Source of the DNA: Carex sylvatica
Taxonomy: Eukaryota; Streptophyta; Magnoliopsida; Poales; Cyperaceae
Length of the DNA: 64,000 nt
Direction of reading: 5' to 3'
Assembly (NCBI GenBank): GCA_964058845.1
Contig: CAXKVR010000118.1
Location: 146,501 to 210,500, forward strand
Shown: piece by piece, positions 35,098 to 48,058 of the stretch
How the letters are laid out: each line of letters starts with the position of its first letter
How positions within the stretch are numbered: the first letter of the stretch is position 1
Position numbers and translations under genes: made by a program
Notes under the pieces: model-generated
Database searches by the model: none
What the model was told of the DNA's origin: nothing
Seen by the model: the letters and a program-made list of their open reading frames with translations, nothing else

Positions 35098-38000
35098 GTT
35101 AACTCAGTTCAGTTCGAGAGAACAATTAAACTCCAAACAATAAATGCCATAATATGATATCCATAGGAAGGAAGCAGAATATCTAATATGAACCCCACAA
35201 CATATTGGATAAGAGAAGGAAACTTAACTTAATGCAACCCTTGAAGAAGGATGCCTTCCCCTCCCACTTGTGAAGTCATCAGAGTTGCTATTGTCAGTTG
35301 GTATTAACCAATCCTTGTTGAATTCATTCCATCTTTTAGCTTCAAGAGAAGAAAAAGAAATAGTCAAATATGTGGTTTTATTCCAAAATAATGAAATTAG
35401 TTATCAAGGTTCTTCAACGAAAAAGAAGCCATTCAGTGGAATATACTTCTAATGCTTGCATGCAATTTAGTTAGCAGGTAGGGAATACTCTAAACAGAGT
35501 GGCACATATTACTATCCAATTGATACAAGGTATAACATATTTAAAGAATCTAAAGTCTTTATGATAATTAATTTGTTCTCAATGCGATGCTACTCTGGAT
35601 GCCATTTGGACAAATTAATCATCATAAAGACTTCTTAACTTAGTTCAGTTTGAGAGAACAATTAAACACCAAATATTACATGCCAGAAAATGCATAGGAA
35701 GGAATCAGGAATCGTTTCAATTTCAAAGTTATATAACTAGAAGGGTTAGAAAAAAGAAAAATATCCGGAAGAAACTTATCTCGAATATATCATCTTATTC
35801 TTAGGTTTATCTCTGTTCTGTGGCATGCACTAGAAACAGGAACCAAGACAAGCTAAGTGGGTCCCACCGACCACGAAACCTGTTTATTACAAAAACATAG
35901 CCAGAACACAAGTTAAGTTTACAAACTAAAAGTACCATATGAAGTCAAAACCCGATAACCCAAACCCAACAAATTTCTTAAAAACACAACCCCACATAAA
36001 ACTAATACCAGATAAATAATATCAGGATTTCTACCAGAATATCAACCCAGCCGACGAATAATTTCAACTAACTACCCAACCCTGATCACAAGCAACAACC
36101 TTAGAGTAATTATAATACCCAAGTCGGATAAGAAATAACACAGTTAATTACGAGAATAACAATTGTTGTTATGTTAATTTGGAACAACTGCTACGTAATG
36201 GCAAGTTTCATAATACCTGGACTGCACATAATGTTGCTGGCAAAAATAATTCCGTGTTCATAGATCCAAGTAGATTATGCTCAAGAGATTACATCATCTG
36301 CACCAGCATAAAAGAATAAGCAATTATACACAAAAAGTGAATTACTTCTCATCGAGGACGAATGAGAAAGAGAGATTATAAACAGGCATTAGGGTTGGTG
36401 GTACATTACGATCTCAACAGTTATGGAGCATCAAAATTATCAATCTGAAAATTAATTGTGTTGGACATTTATTTTCTTAAAAAGGTCCCAACATTAATGG
36501 CAGCTACATTAGAGGGTACTTATAAGTGGAAAGGTTCTGCTCATCGTGTTCTCAGGTACCGTACAACTATAGTTACATACTGTTCAGTTTAGGTATGTAG
36601 CAAGAAAAGGTCACATGAGTTTTTTAATATGAATCTTTTCAGCAGTAGACAATCCACCTTGATGATACTAACTATTATTCTGCTAGCATAAAATAACCCC
36701 ACAACTGATTGGATAAGAAAAGAAAACTTAACTTAATGCAACCCAAGAAGACGGATGCATTCTCCTCCCACTTGTGAAGTCATCAGAGTTGCTGTTGTCA
36801 GTTGGCTTCAAGCAATACATTTTTAATTCATTCCATCTTTTAGCTTCAAGTGCAGAAGAAAAAATAGTCAGAACTATGGTTATATTTCAAAATAACGAAA
36901 CTAATTATCAGGGTTTTTCAACGAAAAAAAAGCCATGCAGTGGAATGTACTTTTCATGTTAGCATGCAATTTAGTTACTAAGTAGGCACTACTCACAACA
37001 GAGTGGCACATATTAATATCTAATTGATACATGGTACGGCATATTTTCAGAAACTAAAGTCTTAATGATGATTAATTTGTTCTCAATGCGGTGCTACTCT
37101 GGATGTCATTTGGACAAATTAATCATCATAAAGACTTGTTAACTCAGTTTAGTTCGAGACAACAATTAAACTCCAAACAATACATGCCATAATACGATAT
37201 GCATAGGAAGGAAGCAGAGTTGCTAATATGAAACTTTTCAGCAATAGACAATCCACCTTGATGATACTAACTATTATTCATCTATCACAAAATAACCCCA
37301 CAACAGATTGGATAAGAGAAGGAAACTTAACTTAATGCAACCCTAGAAGAAGGATGCCTTCCCCTCCCACTTGTGAAGTCATCAGAGTTGCTCTTGTCAT
37401 TTGGCTTCAACCACAATACATGTTGAATTCATTCCAAGTTTTAGCTTCAAGAGAAGAAAAAAAATAGTCAGAAGTGTGGTTTTATTTCAAAATAACGAAA
37501 CCAATTATCAGGGTTTTTCAAAGAAAAAAAGCCATTCAGTGGAATATACTTCTCATGCTAGCATGCAATTTAGTTAGCAGATAGGCACTACTCAGAACAG
37601 AGTGGAACATATTACGATCCAATTGATACAAGGTACGGCACATTTAAAGAATCTAAAGTCCTTATGATGATTAATTTGTTCTCAATGCGGTGCTACTCTG
37701 GATGCCATTTAGACAAATTAATCATCATAAAGACTTGTTAACTCCGTTCAGTTCGAAAGAACAATTAAACTCCAAACAATACATGCCATAATATGATTTG
37801 CATAAGAAGGAAGCACGAATGGTTTCAATTTCAAAGTTATCTAACTAGAAGGGTTAGAAAAAGAAAAATATACTTAAGAAACTTATCTCGAACATATGCT
37901 CAGATTCTGAGATTTATCTCTGTTCTGTAGTATGCTCTAGAGACAGGAACCAAGACAAGCTATGTGGTTGCCACCGACCACGAAACCTGTTTGTCACAAA

Positions 38001-41000
38001 AACCTAACAGAACACAAGTTAAGTTTGCAAACCAAAAGTACCATATGAAGTCAAAGCCTATAACCCAAACCCAACAAATTTCTTAAAACCACAGAACTAA
38101 CGCCAGATAAAACTAATACCTGATCAATAATATCATGATTTCTACCAGAATATCAACCCTGCCGACGAAAAATTTCAACTAACTACCCAAACGTGATCTC
38201 AAGCAACAACCTTACAGTAATTCTAATATCCAAGTCGGATAAGAAATAACACAATTAGTTGCAAGAAGAACAATTGTTGTTATTTTAATTTGGAACAGCT
38301 GTTATGTTTATAACTAGATACTGTTAACATAAGAAAGCCAATAAAAACCGACGCATGGGTCAAAAATTAACATAATAGCAAGTTTCATAATACCTGGACT
38401 GCACATAATGTTGCTGGCCAAAATAATTTCGTGTTCGTAGATACAAGTAGATTATGCTCACGAGATTATATGAACTGCACCAACATAAAAGTATTAGCAA
38501 TTATACACAAAGAGTGAATTAATCCTCATCGAGGAGGAAATGAGAAAGAGAGAGATAATAAACTGTCCTTAGGGTGGGTGGTACATTACGACCTCAACAG
38601 TTATGGAGCATCAAAATTATGAATCTGAAAATTAATTGTGTTGGACATTTATTTTCTTAAAAAGGTCCCAACATTAATTGCAGCTACATTAGAGGGTACT
38701 TATAAGTGGAAAGGTTCTGCTCATCGTGTTTTCAGGTACCGTACAACTATAGTTACATACTGTTCAGTTTAGGTAAGTAGTAAGAAAAGGTCACATGAGT
38801 TTTTTAATATGAAACTTTTCAGCAGTAGACAATCCACCTTGATGATACTAACTATTATCCTTCTAGCATAAAATAACCCCACAACAGATTGGATAAGAGA
38901 AGGAAACTTAACTTCATGTAACCCAAGAAGACGGATGCCTTCCCGTCCCAATTGTGAAGTCATCAGAGTTGCTGTTGTCAGTTGGCTTCACGAAATTCAT
39001 TTTTAATTCATTCCATCTTTTAGCTTCAAGACGAGAAGAAAAAATAGTCAGAACTGTGGTTATATTTCAAAATAATGAAACTAATTATCAGGGTTTTTCA
39101 ACAACAAAAAAAACCTTGCAGTGGAATGTACTTTTCATGTTAGCATGCAATTTAGTTACTAAGTAGGCACCACTCAGAAAAGAGTGGCACATATTAATAT
39201 CTAATTGATACATGGTACGGCATATTTTCAGAAACTAAAGTCTTTATGATGATTAATTTGTTCTCAATGCGGTGCTACTCTGGATGTCATTTGGACAAAT
39301 TAATCATCATAAATACTTGTTAACTTAGTTCAGTTCGAGAGAACAATTAAACTCCAAACAATACATGCCATAATACTATATGCATCGAAAGGAAGCAGAG
39401 TTGCTAATATGAAACTTTCCAGCAATAGACAATCCACCTTGATGATACTAACTATTATTCATCTATCATAAAATAACCCCACAACAGATTGGATAAGAGA
39501 AGGAAACTTAACTTAATGCAACCCTAGAAGAAGGATGCCTTCCCCTCCCACTTCTGAAGTCATCAGAGCTACTCTTGTCAGTTGGCTTCAACCACAATAC
39601 ATGTTGAACTCATTCCATGTTTTAGCTTCAAGAGAAGAAAAAAAATAGTCAGAAGTGTGGTTTTATTTCAAAATAACGAAACCAATTATCAGGGTTTTTC
39701 AATGAAAAAAAAGCCATTCAGTGGAATATACTTCTCATGCTAGCATGCAATTTAGTTAGCAGATAGGCACTACTCAGAACAGAGTGGAACATATTACTAT
39801 CCAATTGATACAAGGTACGGCACATTTAAAGAATCAAAAGTCCTTATGATGATTAATTTGTTCTCAATGCGGTGCTACTCTGGATGCCATTTGGACAAAT
39901 TAATCATCATAAAGACTTGTTAACTCAGTTCAGTTCGAGGGAACAATTAAACTCCAAACAATAAATGCCATAATATGATATCCATAGGAAGGAAGCAGAA
40001 TATCTAATATGAACCCCACAACAGATTGGATAAGAGAAGGAAACTTAACTTAATGCAACGCTTGAAGAAGGATGCCTTCCCCTCCTACTTGTGAAGTCAT
40101 CAGAGTTGCTATTGTCAGTTGGTATCAACCAATCCTTGTTGAATTCATTTCATCTTTTAGCTTCAAGAGAAGAAAAAAAAATTAGTCAAATATGTGGTTT
40201 TATTTCAAAATAATGAAATTAATTATCAGGGTTCTTCAAGGAAAAAGAAGCCATTCAGTGGAATATACTTCTCATGCTTGCATGCAATTTAGTTAGTAGG
40301 TAGGGACTACTCTAAACAGAGTGGCACATATTACTATCCAATTGATACAAGGTACAACATATTTAAAGAATCTAAAGTCTTTATGATGATTAATTTGTTC
40401 TCAATGCGATGCTACTCGGGATGCCATTGGGACAAATTAATCATAATAAAGACTTGTTAACTCAGTTCAGTTCGAGTGAACAATTAAACACCAAATAATA
40501 CATGCCAAAACATGATATGCATAGGAAGGAATCAGGAATGGTTTCAATTTCAAAGTTATCTAACTAGAAGGGTCGGAAAAACAAAAATATAAGGAAGAAA
40601 CTTATCTCGAATATATCCTCTTAGTCTGAGGTTTATCTCTGTTCTGTGGTATGCTCTAGAGACAGGAACCCAAACAAGCTAAGTGGGTCCCACGAACCAC
40701 GAAACCTGTTTATTAGAAAAACATAGCCAGAACACAAGTTAAGTTTGCAAGCCAAAAGAACCATATGAAGTCAAACCCTATAACCCAAACCCAACAAATT
40801 TCATAAAAACACATAACTAATCCCACATTAAATTCATACCAGATAAATAATATCAGGATTTCTACCAGAATATCAACCCAGCCGACGAATAATTTCAAGT
40901 AATTACTCAACCCTGATCACAAGCAACAACCTTACAGTAATTCTAATACCCAAGTCGGATAAGAAAAAACACAGTTAGTTACGAGAATAACAATTGTTGT

Positions 41001-41929
41001 TATGTTAATTTGGAACAGCTGCTACGTATATAACTAGATACTGTTAACATAAGAATGCCAATAAAAACCGACACATGCATCAAAAATTAAGATAATGGCA
41101 AGTTCAATAAAACCTGGACTGCATATAATGTAGCTGGCAAAAATAATTTCGTGCTCCTAGATCCAAGTAGATTATGCCCAAGAGATTACATCATCTGCAC
41201 TAGCATAAAAGTATTATCAATTATACAGAAAAAGTGAATTAATTCTCATCGAGGAGGAAATGAGAAAGAGAGATTATAAACTGGCATTAGGGTGGGTGGT
41301 ACTTTAAGATCTCAACAGTTGTTGAGCATCAAAATTATGAAGCTGAAAATTAATTGTGTTGGACATTATTTTTCTTAGCAGCTGCTTTAGAGGGTAATTA
41401 TAAGTGGAAAGGTTCTGCTCATCGTGTTTTCAAGTACCGTACAACTATAGTTACATACTGTTCAGTTTAGGTACGTATTAAGAAAAGCACATGAGTTGCT
41501 AATATGAACCTTTTGAGCAATAGACAATCCACCTTGATGATACTAACTACTATTCTTCTATCATAAAATAACTCCACAACAGATTGGATAAGAGAAGGAA
41601 ACTTAACTTAATGCAACCCAAGAAGACGGATGCCTTCCCCTCCCACTTGTGAAGTCATCAGAGTTGCTGTTGTTAGTTGGCTTCAAGCGATGCATGTTGA
41701 ATTCATTCCATGTTTGAGCTTCAAGAGAAGAAAAAAAAAAGTCAGAAGTGTGGTTTTATTTCAAAAACACAAAACTAATTATCCCGGTTTTTCAACGAAA
41801 AAAAACCCTTCAGTAGAATATACTTCTCATGCTAGCATGCAATATAGTTAGCATGTAGGCACTACTCAGAACAGGGTGGCACATATTACTATCCAATTGA
41901 TACACGGTACGGCATATTTAATGAAACTA

Positions 41930-42008
41930 AAGTCTTTATGATGATTAATTTGTCCAAATGGCATCCAGAGTAGCACCGCATTGAGAACACGAATCATCAT
42001 AAAGACTT
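41930..42008. repeat. hairpin with inverted loop (orientation 2), copy I
   Basis: Same inverted loop and the same altered right arm as at 35019. The flanking unit shares the subfamily variants CAGGGTGG, ACACGGTACGG and TTTAATGAAAC. Confidence 0.9.
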
Positions 42009-43486
42009 GTTAACTCAGTTCGGTTCGAGAGAACAATTAAACTCTAAACAATACATGCCATAATATGATATGCATAGGAAGGAAGCAGGAATGATTTCAA
42101 TTTCAAATTTATCTAACTAGAAGGGTTAGAAAAAGAAAAATATAAAGAAGAAACTTATCCCGAAAAAATGCTCTGATTCTGAGGTTTATCTCTGTTATGT
42201 GGTATGCTCTAGAGGTAGGAACCAAGACAATGAGGGTGCTACCGACGACGAAATCTGTTTGTTACAAAAACCTAGCAGAACACAAGTTATGTTTGCAAAC
42301 TAAAAGTCTCGTATGAAGTCAAACCCTATAACCCAAACCCAACAAGTTTCTTAAAAACACAGAATTAACCCCACATAAAACTAATACCAGATCAATAATA
42401 TCAGGAATTCTACCAGAATATCAACCCAGCCGACGAAAAATTTCAACTAACTAGCCAACCATGATCACAAGCAACAACCTTACAGTAATTCTAATACCCA
42501 AGTCGGAAAAGAAATAACACAGTTAGTTACAAGAAGAACAATTGTTGTTATTTTAATTTGGAACAGCTGTTATGTTTACAACTATATACTGTTAACATAA
42601 GCATGCAAATAAAAATCGACGCATGCGTCAAAAATTAACATAATGGCAAGTTTCATAATACCTGGACTGCACATAATGTTGCTGGCAAAAATAATTCCGT
42701 GTTCGCAGATCCAAGTAGATTATGCTCCCAAGATTATATCAACTGCACCAGCATAAAAGTATTAGCCAATATACAAAAAACGTGAATTAATTCTTATCCA
42801 GGAGGAAATGAGAAAGAGAGAGATTATAAACTGGCATTAGGGTGGCTGGTACATTACGATCTCAACAGTTGTCGAGCATCAAAATTATGAATCTGAAAAT
42901 TAATTTTGTGTTGGACATTTTTTTTCTTAAAAAGGTCCCAACATTAATGGCAGCTGCATTAGAGGGTACTTATAAGTGGAAAGGTTCTGCTGATCGTGTT
43001 TTCAGGTACCGTACAACTATAATTACATACTGTTCAGTTTAGGTACGTAGTAAGAAAAGGTCACATGAGTTGCTAATATGAACCTTTTCAGCAGTAGACA
43101 ATCCACCTTGATGATACTAACTATTATGCTCCACAACAGATTGGATAAGAGAAGGAAACTTAACTTAATGGAACCCAAGAAGACGGATGCCTTCCCCTCC
43201 CACTTGTGAAGTCATCAGAGTTGCTGTTGTCAGTTGGCTTCAAGCGATGCATGTTGAATTCATTCCATGTTTTAGCTTCAAGAGAAGAAAAAAAAAAGTC
43301 AGAAGTGTGGTTTTATTTCAAAAACACAAAACTAATTATCCCGGTTTTTCAACGAAAAAAAACCCTTCAGTGGAATATACTTCTCATGCTAGCATGCAAT
43401 ATAGTTAGCATGTAGGCACTACTCAGAACAGGGTGGCACATATTACTATCCAATTGATACACGGTACGGCATATTTAATGAAACTA

Positions 43487-43565
43487 AAGTCTTTATGATG
43501 ATTAATTTGTCCAAATGGCATCCAGAGTAGCACCGCATTGAGAACACGAATCATCATAAAGACTT
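43487..43565. repeat. hairpin with inverted loop (orientation 2), copy J
   Basis: Identical in structure to copy I in the adjacent, nearly identical 1557-bp unit. Confidence 0.9.
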
Positions 43566-44702
43566 GTTAACTCAGTTCGGTTCGAGAGAACAATTAAACT
43601 CCAAACAATACATGCCATAATATGATATGCATAGGAAGGAAGCAGGAAGGTTTCAATTTCAAATTTATCTAACTAGAAGGGTTAGAAAAAGAAAAATAGA
43701 AAGAAGAAACTTATCCCGAAAAAATGCTCTGATTCTGAGGTTTATCTCTGTTCTGTGGTATGCTCTAGAGGCAGGAACCAAGACAATGAGGGTGCTACCG
43801 ACGACGAAACCTGTTTGTTACAAAAACCTAGCAGAACACAAGTTATGTTTGCAAACTAAAAGTCTCGTATGAAGTCAAACCCTATAACCCAAACCCAACA
43901 AGTTTCTTAAAAACACAGAATTAACCCCACATAAAACTAATACCAGATCAATAATATCAGGAATTCTACCAGAATATCAACCCAGCCGACGAAAAATTTC
44001 AACTAACTAGCCAACCATGATCACAAGCAACAACCTTACAGTAATTCTAATACCCAAGTCGGATAAGAAATAACACAGTTAGTTACAAGAAGAACAATTG
44101 TTGTTATTTTAATTTGGAACAGCTGTTATGTTTACAACTATATACTGTTAACATAAGCATGCAAATAAAAATCGACACATGCGTCAAAAATTAACATCAT
44201 GGAAAGTTTCATAATACCTGGACTGCACATAATGTTGCTGGCAAAAATAATTCCGTGTTCGTAGATCCAAGTAGATTATGCTCCCAAGATTATGTCAACT
44301 GCACCAGCATAAAAGTATTAGCCAATATACAAAAAACGTGAATTAATTCTTATCCAGGAGGAAATGAGAAAGAGAGAGATTATAAACTGGCATTAGGGTG
44401 GCTGGTACATTACGATCTCAACAGTTATGGAGCATCAAAATTATGAATCTGAAAATTAATTTTGTGTTGGACATTTTTTTTTTCTTAAAAAGGTCCCAAC
44501 ATTAATGGCAGCTGCATTAGAGGGTACTTATAAGTGGAAAGGTTCTGCTGATCGTGTTTTCAGGTACCGTACAACTATAATTACATACTGTTCAGTTTAG
44601 GTACGTAGTAAGAAAAGGTCACATGAGTTGCTAATATGAACCTTTTCAGTAGTAGACAATCCACCTTGATGATACTAACTATTATTCTTCTTGCATAAAA
44701 GG

Positions 44703-45136
44703 TACTTGCCTTTGTACATTTGGTTGTTGGTTTGACAGCTCAAGGGTTCTGCAAAGAGATCACCGGTATCAGTATATTACATTACCAGTAATATGAAAAC
44801 ATCATATTACAGTGATAAGTAAATAGACCCCAAAAATTAGAATACTTCACAAACAGACCCTTACAAGTGCAACTGACCTATTAGTATGCAGGAAATCATT
44901 CCTATCAGCAGAAAGAGAGTTAAAGAGGGTTCAGGCTCTATTAAGAGAATAGTTTTCATGGTTGATTTGTTTAATTATTTTCTTTTCTACCTGATAAAAA
45001 AATAGTACGTAAGCTAACCTTTTAAACTGAGGCTTTAGATCGAGCCATGACTGCTCCAACCTTTTCCTTAGTGAAGATATTATGACTCATATAACAGAAA
45101 TATTCGATATGAGGTGGAATTATCTCTTGATAGTTC
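44703..45136 (-). pseudogene. duplicated exon pair, broken copy
   Basis: Copy of the first two exons of the 45229-46269 model: 45136 to 45061 (IPPHIEYFCYMSHNIFTKEK) and about 44741 to 44703. The second exon has TGA where the intact copy has TCA and uses a GC donor (AAAG/GCAAGT). No downstream exons follow; the sequence passes into the hairpin array. Confidence 0.35.
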
Positions 45137-45228
45137 CTGAATAAAATCAAACAAAAGAAACCCCCATCAATGACATCAAATTACACCAAGTTTAAAATTA
45201 AAAAAAGAAATGGAAATACAAATCTTAT

Positions 45229-46269
45229 CTAATCGCTCTGTTCATTCTCTGGTGGCTTGATACTTCCCTCCTCCACTTTCAGATAAAACATGAACAAAAT
45301 GTAGTCAACATAAACCTCATTAAAAACAAGGCTACAATATAGATCATAGCTTAATAGTATCTTACTGACCCTCAGTTTCGTTACTGTTCTTCAATGGATC
45401 CTCAACTCTCAGCGTGAGTTTCCCCTCATCAAGTCGACAACCCAATAAAAACATGTTTGGCTGGAACTGAAAATAGGCAACTCGTCATTATATGAAAATT
45501 AAACTCCACACAGTTGCCTTGAATGCTGGGGCTTGGGCCTGTTTATTTCACTTCTGAGGAAAGAACAAAATTTTCATATATAGTACTTTTTCGTTGCAAA
45601 CACAAAATTGAACCCTAATTATTCTGCTAGCATAAAATCTCTAAATATAGGGTTAGAAATGGAAACTTAACTTCTTTTAATGTCAATTGAACCCTAGAAT
45701 AGGATGGTCTCCAACATGTGATGTCATGCCCGTATGTCATTAGAGTTGCTCTTGTCATTCGCCAAAACAAAAATTAAAACAGATAGGTTATAACTAGACA
45801 ATAATAATTTTAAATTAATAGGATTAAAGGTACTTACCCTTGTACATTTGGTAGTTGGTTTGACAGCTGAAGGGTTCTGCAAAGAGATCACCAGTATCAG
45901 TATATTATATTATCAATAATAAGAAAACAACATATTACAGTGATAAGTAAATAGACCCCGAAAATTAGAATACTTCACAAACAGACTCTTACAAGTGCAA
46001 CTGACCTATTAGTATGCAGGAAATCATTCCCATCACTGGAAAGAGAGTTACAGAGGGTTCAGGCTCTATTAAGAGAATAGTTTTCAAGGTTGATTTATTT
46101 AATTATTTTCTTTTTTACCTGATAAAAAAAAAACAGTAAGTAAGCTAAACGTTTAAACTGAGGCTTTAGATCGAACTATGACTTCTTTCGAACCTCTTCC
46201 TTAGTGAAGATATTGTGACTCATATAACAGAAATATTCAATATGAGGTGGAATTGACTCTTGATAGTTC
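45229..46269 (-). CDS. C-terminal part of an unrecognised multi-exon gene
   Basis: Four minus-strand blocks join in phase: 46269-46194 (76 nt; NYQESIPPHIEYFCYMSHNI.. FTKEE), 45876-45838 (39 nt; NPSAVKPTTKCTR), 45466-45370 (97 nt; FQPNMFLLGCRLDEGKLTLR, VEDPLKNSNETE) and 45275-45229 (VEEGSIKPPENEQSD, TAG). Every acceptor ends in AG, three donors are GT, and the split codon across the last intron (G + TG) restores Val. Together they give about 85 codons to a stop, with an acidic C-terminus. A faint likeness to the IPPxxE block and following strand of HORMA-domain proteins was noticed but is too weak to name the family. Upstream exons are uncertain because the locus is tandemly duplicated. It could be an expressed gene, a pseudogene or a duplicated tail. 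Confidence 0.35.
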
Positions 46270-46363
46270 CTGAATAAAATCAAACAAAAGAAACCCCCAT
46301 CAATTATATCAAATTGCACCAAATTTAAAATAAATAAAAAAGAAATGGAAATACAAATCTTAT

Positions 46364-46601
46364 CTATTCGCTCTGTTCATTCTCTGGTGGCTTGATACTT
46401 CCCTCCTCCACTTTCAGACAAAACATGAACAAAATGTAGTCAACATAAACCTCATTAAAAACAAAGCTACAATATAGATCATAGCTTAAAAGTATCTTAC
46501 TGACCCTCAGTTTCGTTACTGTTCTTCAATGGATCCACAACTCTCAGCGTGAGTTTTCCCTCCTCAAGTCCACAACCCAATAAAATCATTTCTGGCTGGA
46601 A
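46364..46601 (-). pseudogene. duplicated terminal exon pair of the same gene
   Basis: Exons 46601-46505 (FQPEMILLGCGLEEGKLTLR, VVDPLKNSNETE) and 46410-46364 (VEEGSIKPPENEQSE, TAG) join in the same phase as the copy 1.1 kb away. The preceding exon copy (about 47017-46979) has lost its acceptor AG (GCCG instead of GCAG) and carries a TGA, so this copy is unlikely to be spliced normally. Confidence 0.35.
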
Positions 46602-47819
46602 CTGAAAATAGGCAACTCATCATTATATGAAAATTAAACTCCATATATACAGCTGCCATGAATGCTGGGGCATGGGCCTGTTCATTTCACTTTTGGGGAA
46701 AGAACAAACACAAAATTTTCATATATCGTACTTTTTGGTTGCAAACACAAAATTGAACCCTAATTATTCTGCTCGCATAAAATCTCTAAATATGGGGTTA
46801 GAAAAGGAAACTTAACTTCTTTTAATGTCAATTGAATCCTAGAAGAAGGATGGCCTCCAACATGTGATGTCATGCCCGTATGTCATTAGATTTGCTCTTG
46901 TCATTCGTCAAACAAAAATTAAAACAGATAGGTTATAACTAGACAATAATAATTGTAAATTAATAGGATTAAAGGTACTTGCCTTTGTACTTTTGGTAGT
47001 TGGTTTGACAGCTCAAGGGTTCGGCAAAGAAATCACCGGTATCAGTATATAACATTACCAGTAATAAGAAAACAACATATTACAGTGATAAGAAAATAGA
47101 CCCCGAAAATTAGAATACTTCACAATCAGACCCTTACATGTGCAACTGACCTATTAATATGGAGAAAATCATTCCAATCAGTGGAAAGACAGTTACAGAG
47201 GGGTCAGGAACTGTTTGAGTATACTGAACCAGTACTGTTGAGAATACTGAAAAGTGTTTCCGTGGTGGTCTAATATAGAACAACTAATTTTCACTTTGGA
47301 AAATTAATTTAGAAATAAAATAAAAACAGTTATTGATAGATACATCAAGCAGTGTGTAAATCGAAGAACAAACAAGATAAAATAAACCATAGCTACAATG
47401 TGAAGAAGGTTAATTTAGAAATAGAACGATTTACAAATTTAACACACAGTTTTGGTTAAATTTGTGCCTCTACATAAAATAAGTGAGCCTGTGTTGGCAG
47501 ATTTCGAAGAAGCACACCGGCTTGTCTCAGAGGCATTCACTCGAACACCTTTCACTTGCTAAAAAAAAAAAGGACACAATAAGACCTTAAACTAAGTCAA
47601 GATTCTACAGGAAGGTATTTACTGGAAAAAGGAAAATGCACAAATACTAAACTATAGCAATATCAGACAAAGAAACAACTACAATAAAAATAAATAAGTG
47701 AGATTTAACAGTCCTGCTACTTCAATTTTGCGATTAAAAACTAAACTATACAATCAACCAGTGCAAAGATGAACAGACTACGCAAAATCATAAACCGTAC
47801 GAATTAAATAAGTACTCAC

Positions 47820-48058
47820 CTGTAGGAATGCACGCGCTAAGGCAAACTCGAAGCAGTACAGTTACAAGAAACAGGCATTCGCGTGGTTGAACTCGTTCGC
47901 CTCCGATCAGCTAAGTTCTGATTTTTTTTTAGTTTCTCGAACCTTTCCGATCATAGCTTACCTTTTGTTTGTCACTTTTTCTCTCACTCTCTCTAGGTTA
48001 ACACGAGAAATTATGAACGACAAGAAAAGAAAGATTTATATGCAATTTATAGGCGATA
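47820..48058 (-). promoter_or_regulatory. promoter and first-exon candidate of the minus-strand gene
   Basis: On the minus strand CTATAAATTG (about 48048-48058) is a good TATA box, followed by a GAGAGAGTGAGAG leader-like stretch (about 47985-48000) and an excellent donor CTACAG/GTGAGT at 47820. A further exon-like block with acceptor TTTTTTTAG and open frame VKGVRVNASETSRCASSKSA lies near 47565-47500. Together they suggest the 5' end of the gene whose tail is at 45.2-46.3 kb. Confidence 0.35.

Larger units (their letters stand above)
34430..44699. repeat. higher-order tandem array with hairpin-bearing units
   Basis: Nine units can be aligned by the phrase GTGAAGTCATCAGAG (or near variant) at 34737, 35270, 36774, 37373, 38954, 39554, 40091, 41649 and 43206. 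Spacings are 533, 1504, 599, 1581, 600, 537, 1558 and 1557 bp: short units (about 0.53-0.60 kb) interleaved with long units that add about 0.95 kb. The last two long units are nearly identical. Each unit has a hairpin (34460, 35019, 35553, 37057, 37656, 39238, 39838, 40375, 41930, 43487). Long units also carry an exon-like block on the plus strand (VPTLMAAALEGTYKWKGSA between AAAAG and GT) and on the minus strand a 5'-UTR-like block between GCAG and GT near the TTGCCAGCAACATTATGTGC phrase. No long conserved ORF survives across copies. Confidence 0.9.
44700..47290. repeat. tandem family of about 1.13-1.15 kb, 2+ copies
   Basis: Copies begin GGTACTT(G/A)CC at about 44701, 45829 and 46974 (periods about 1128 and 1145 bp); the third is truncated near 47230. 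Part of each copy (ATTCTGCTAGCATAAAAT through the AGAGTTGCTCTTGTCA phrase) is homologous to the 34-44.7 kb units, so both arrays grew from one ancestral locus. Minus-strand exon blocks are repeated in every copy. Confidence 0.85.

Noticed and set aside
35270..43415. Repeated 60-80 codon frames (KSSELLLSVG type and PTCEVIRVAVVSW type) in the array
   Set aside because: Some start at GTG rather than ATG, frames differ and break between copies, and the minus strand reads more plausibly in the same place.
34460..43565. The hairpin as a known microRNA gene
   Set aside because: I do not recognise either arm as a known plant miRNA; without small RNA data it stays an inverted repeat.
34430..44699. 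CRISPR-like array
   Set aside because: Units are 0.5-1.6 kb, eukaryotic, and the spacers are homologous rather than unique.
45061..46601. Identification of the minus-strand gene as a HORMA-domain (ASY1-like) meiotic protein
   Set aside because: Only a short IPPxxE-like block and a following strand look similar; too weak without a profile search.
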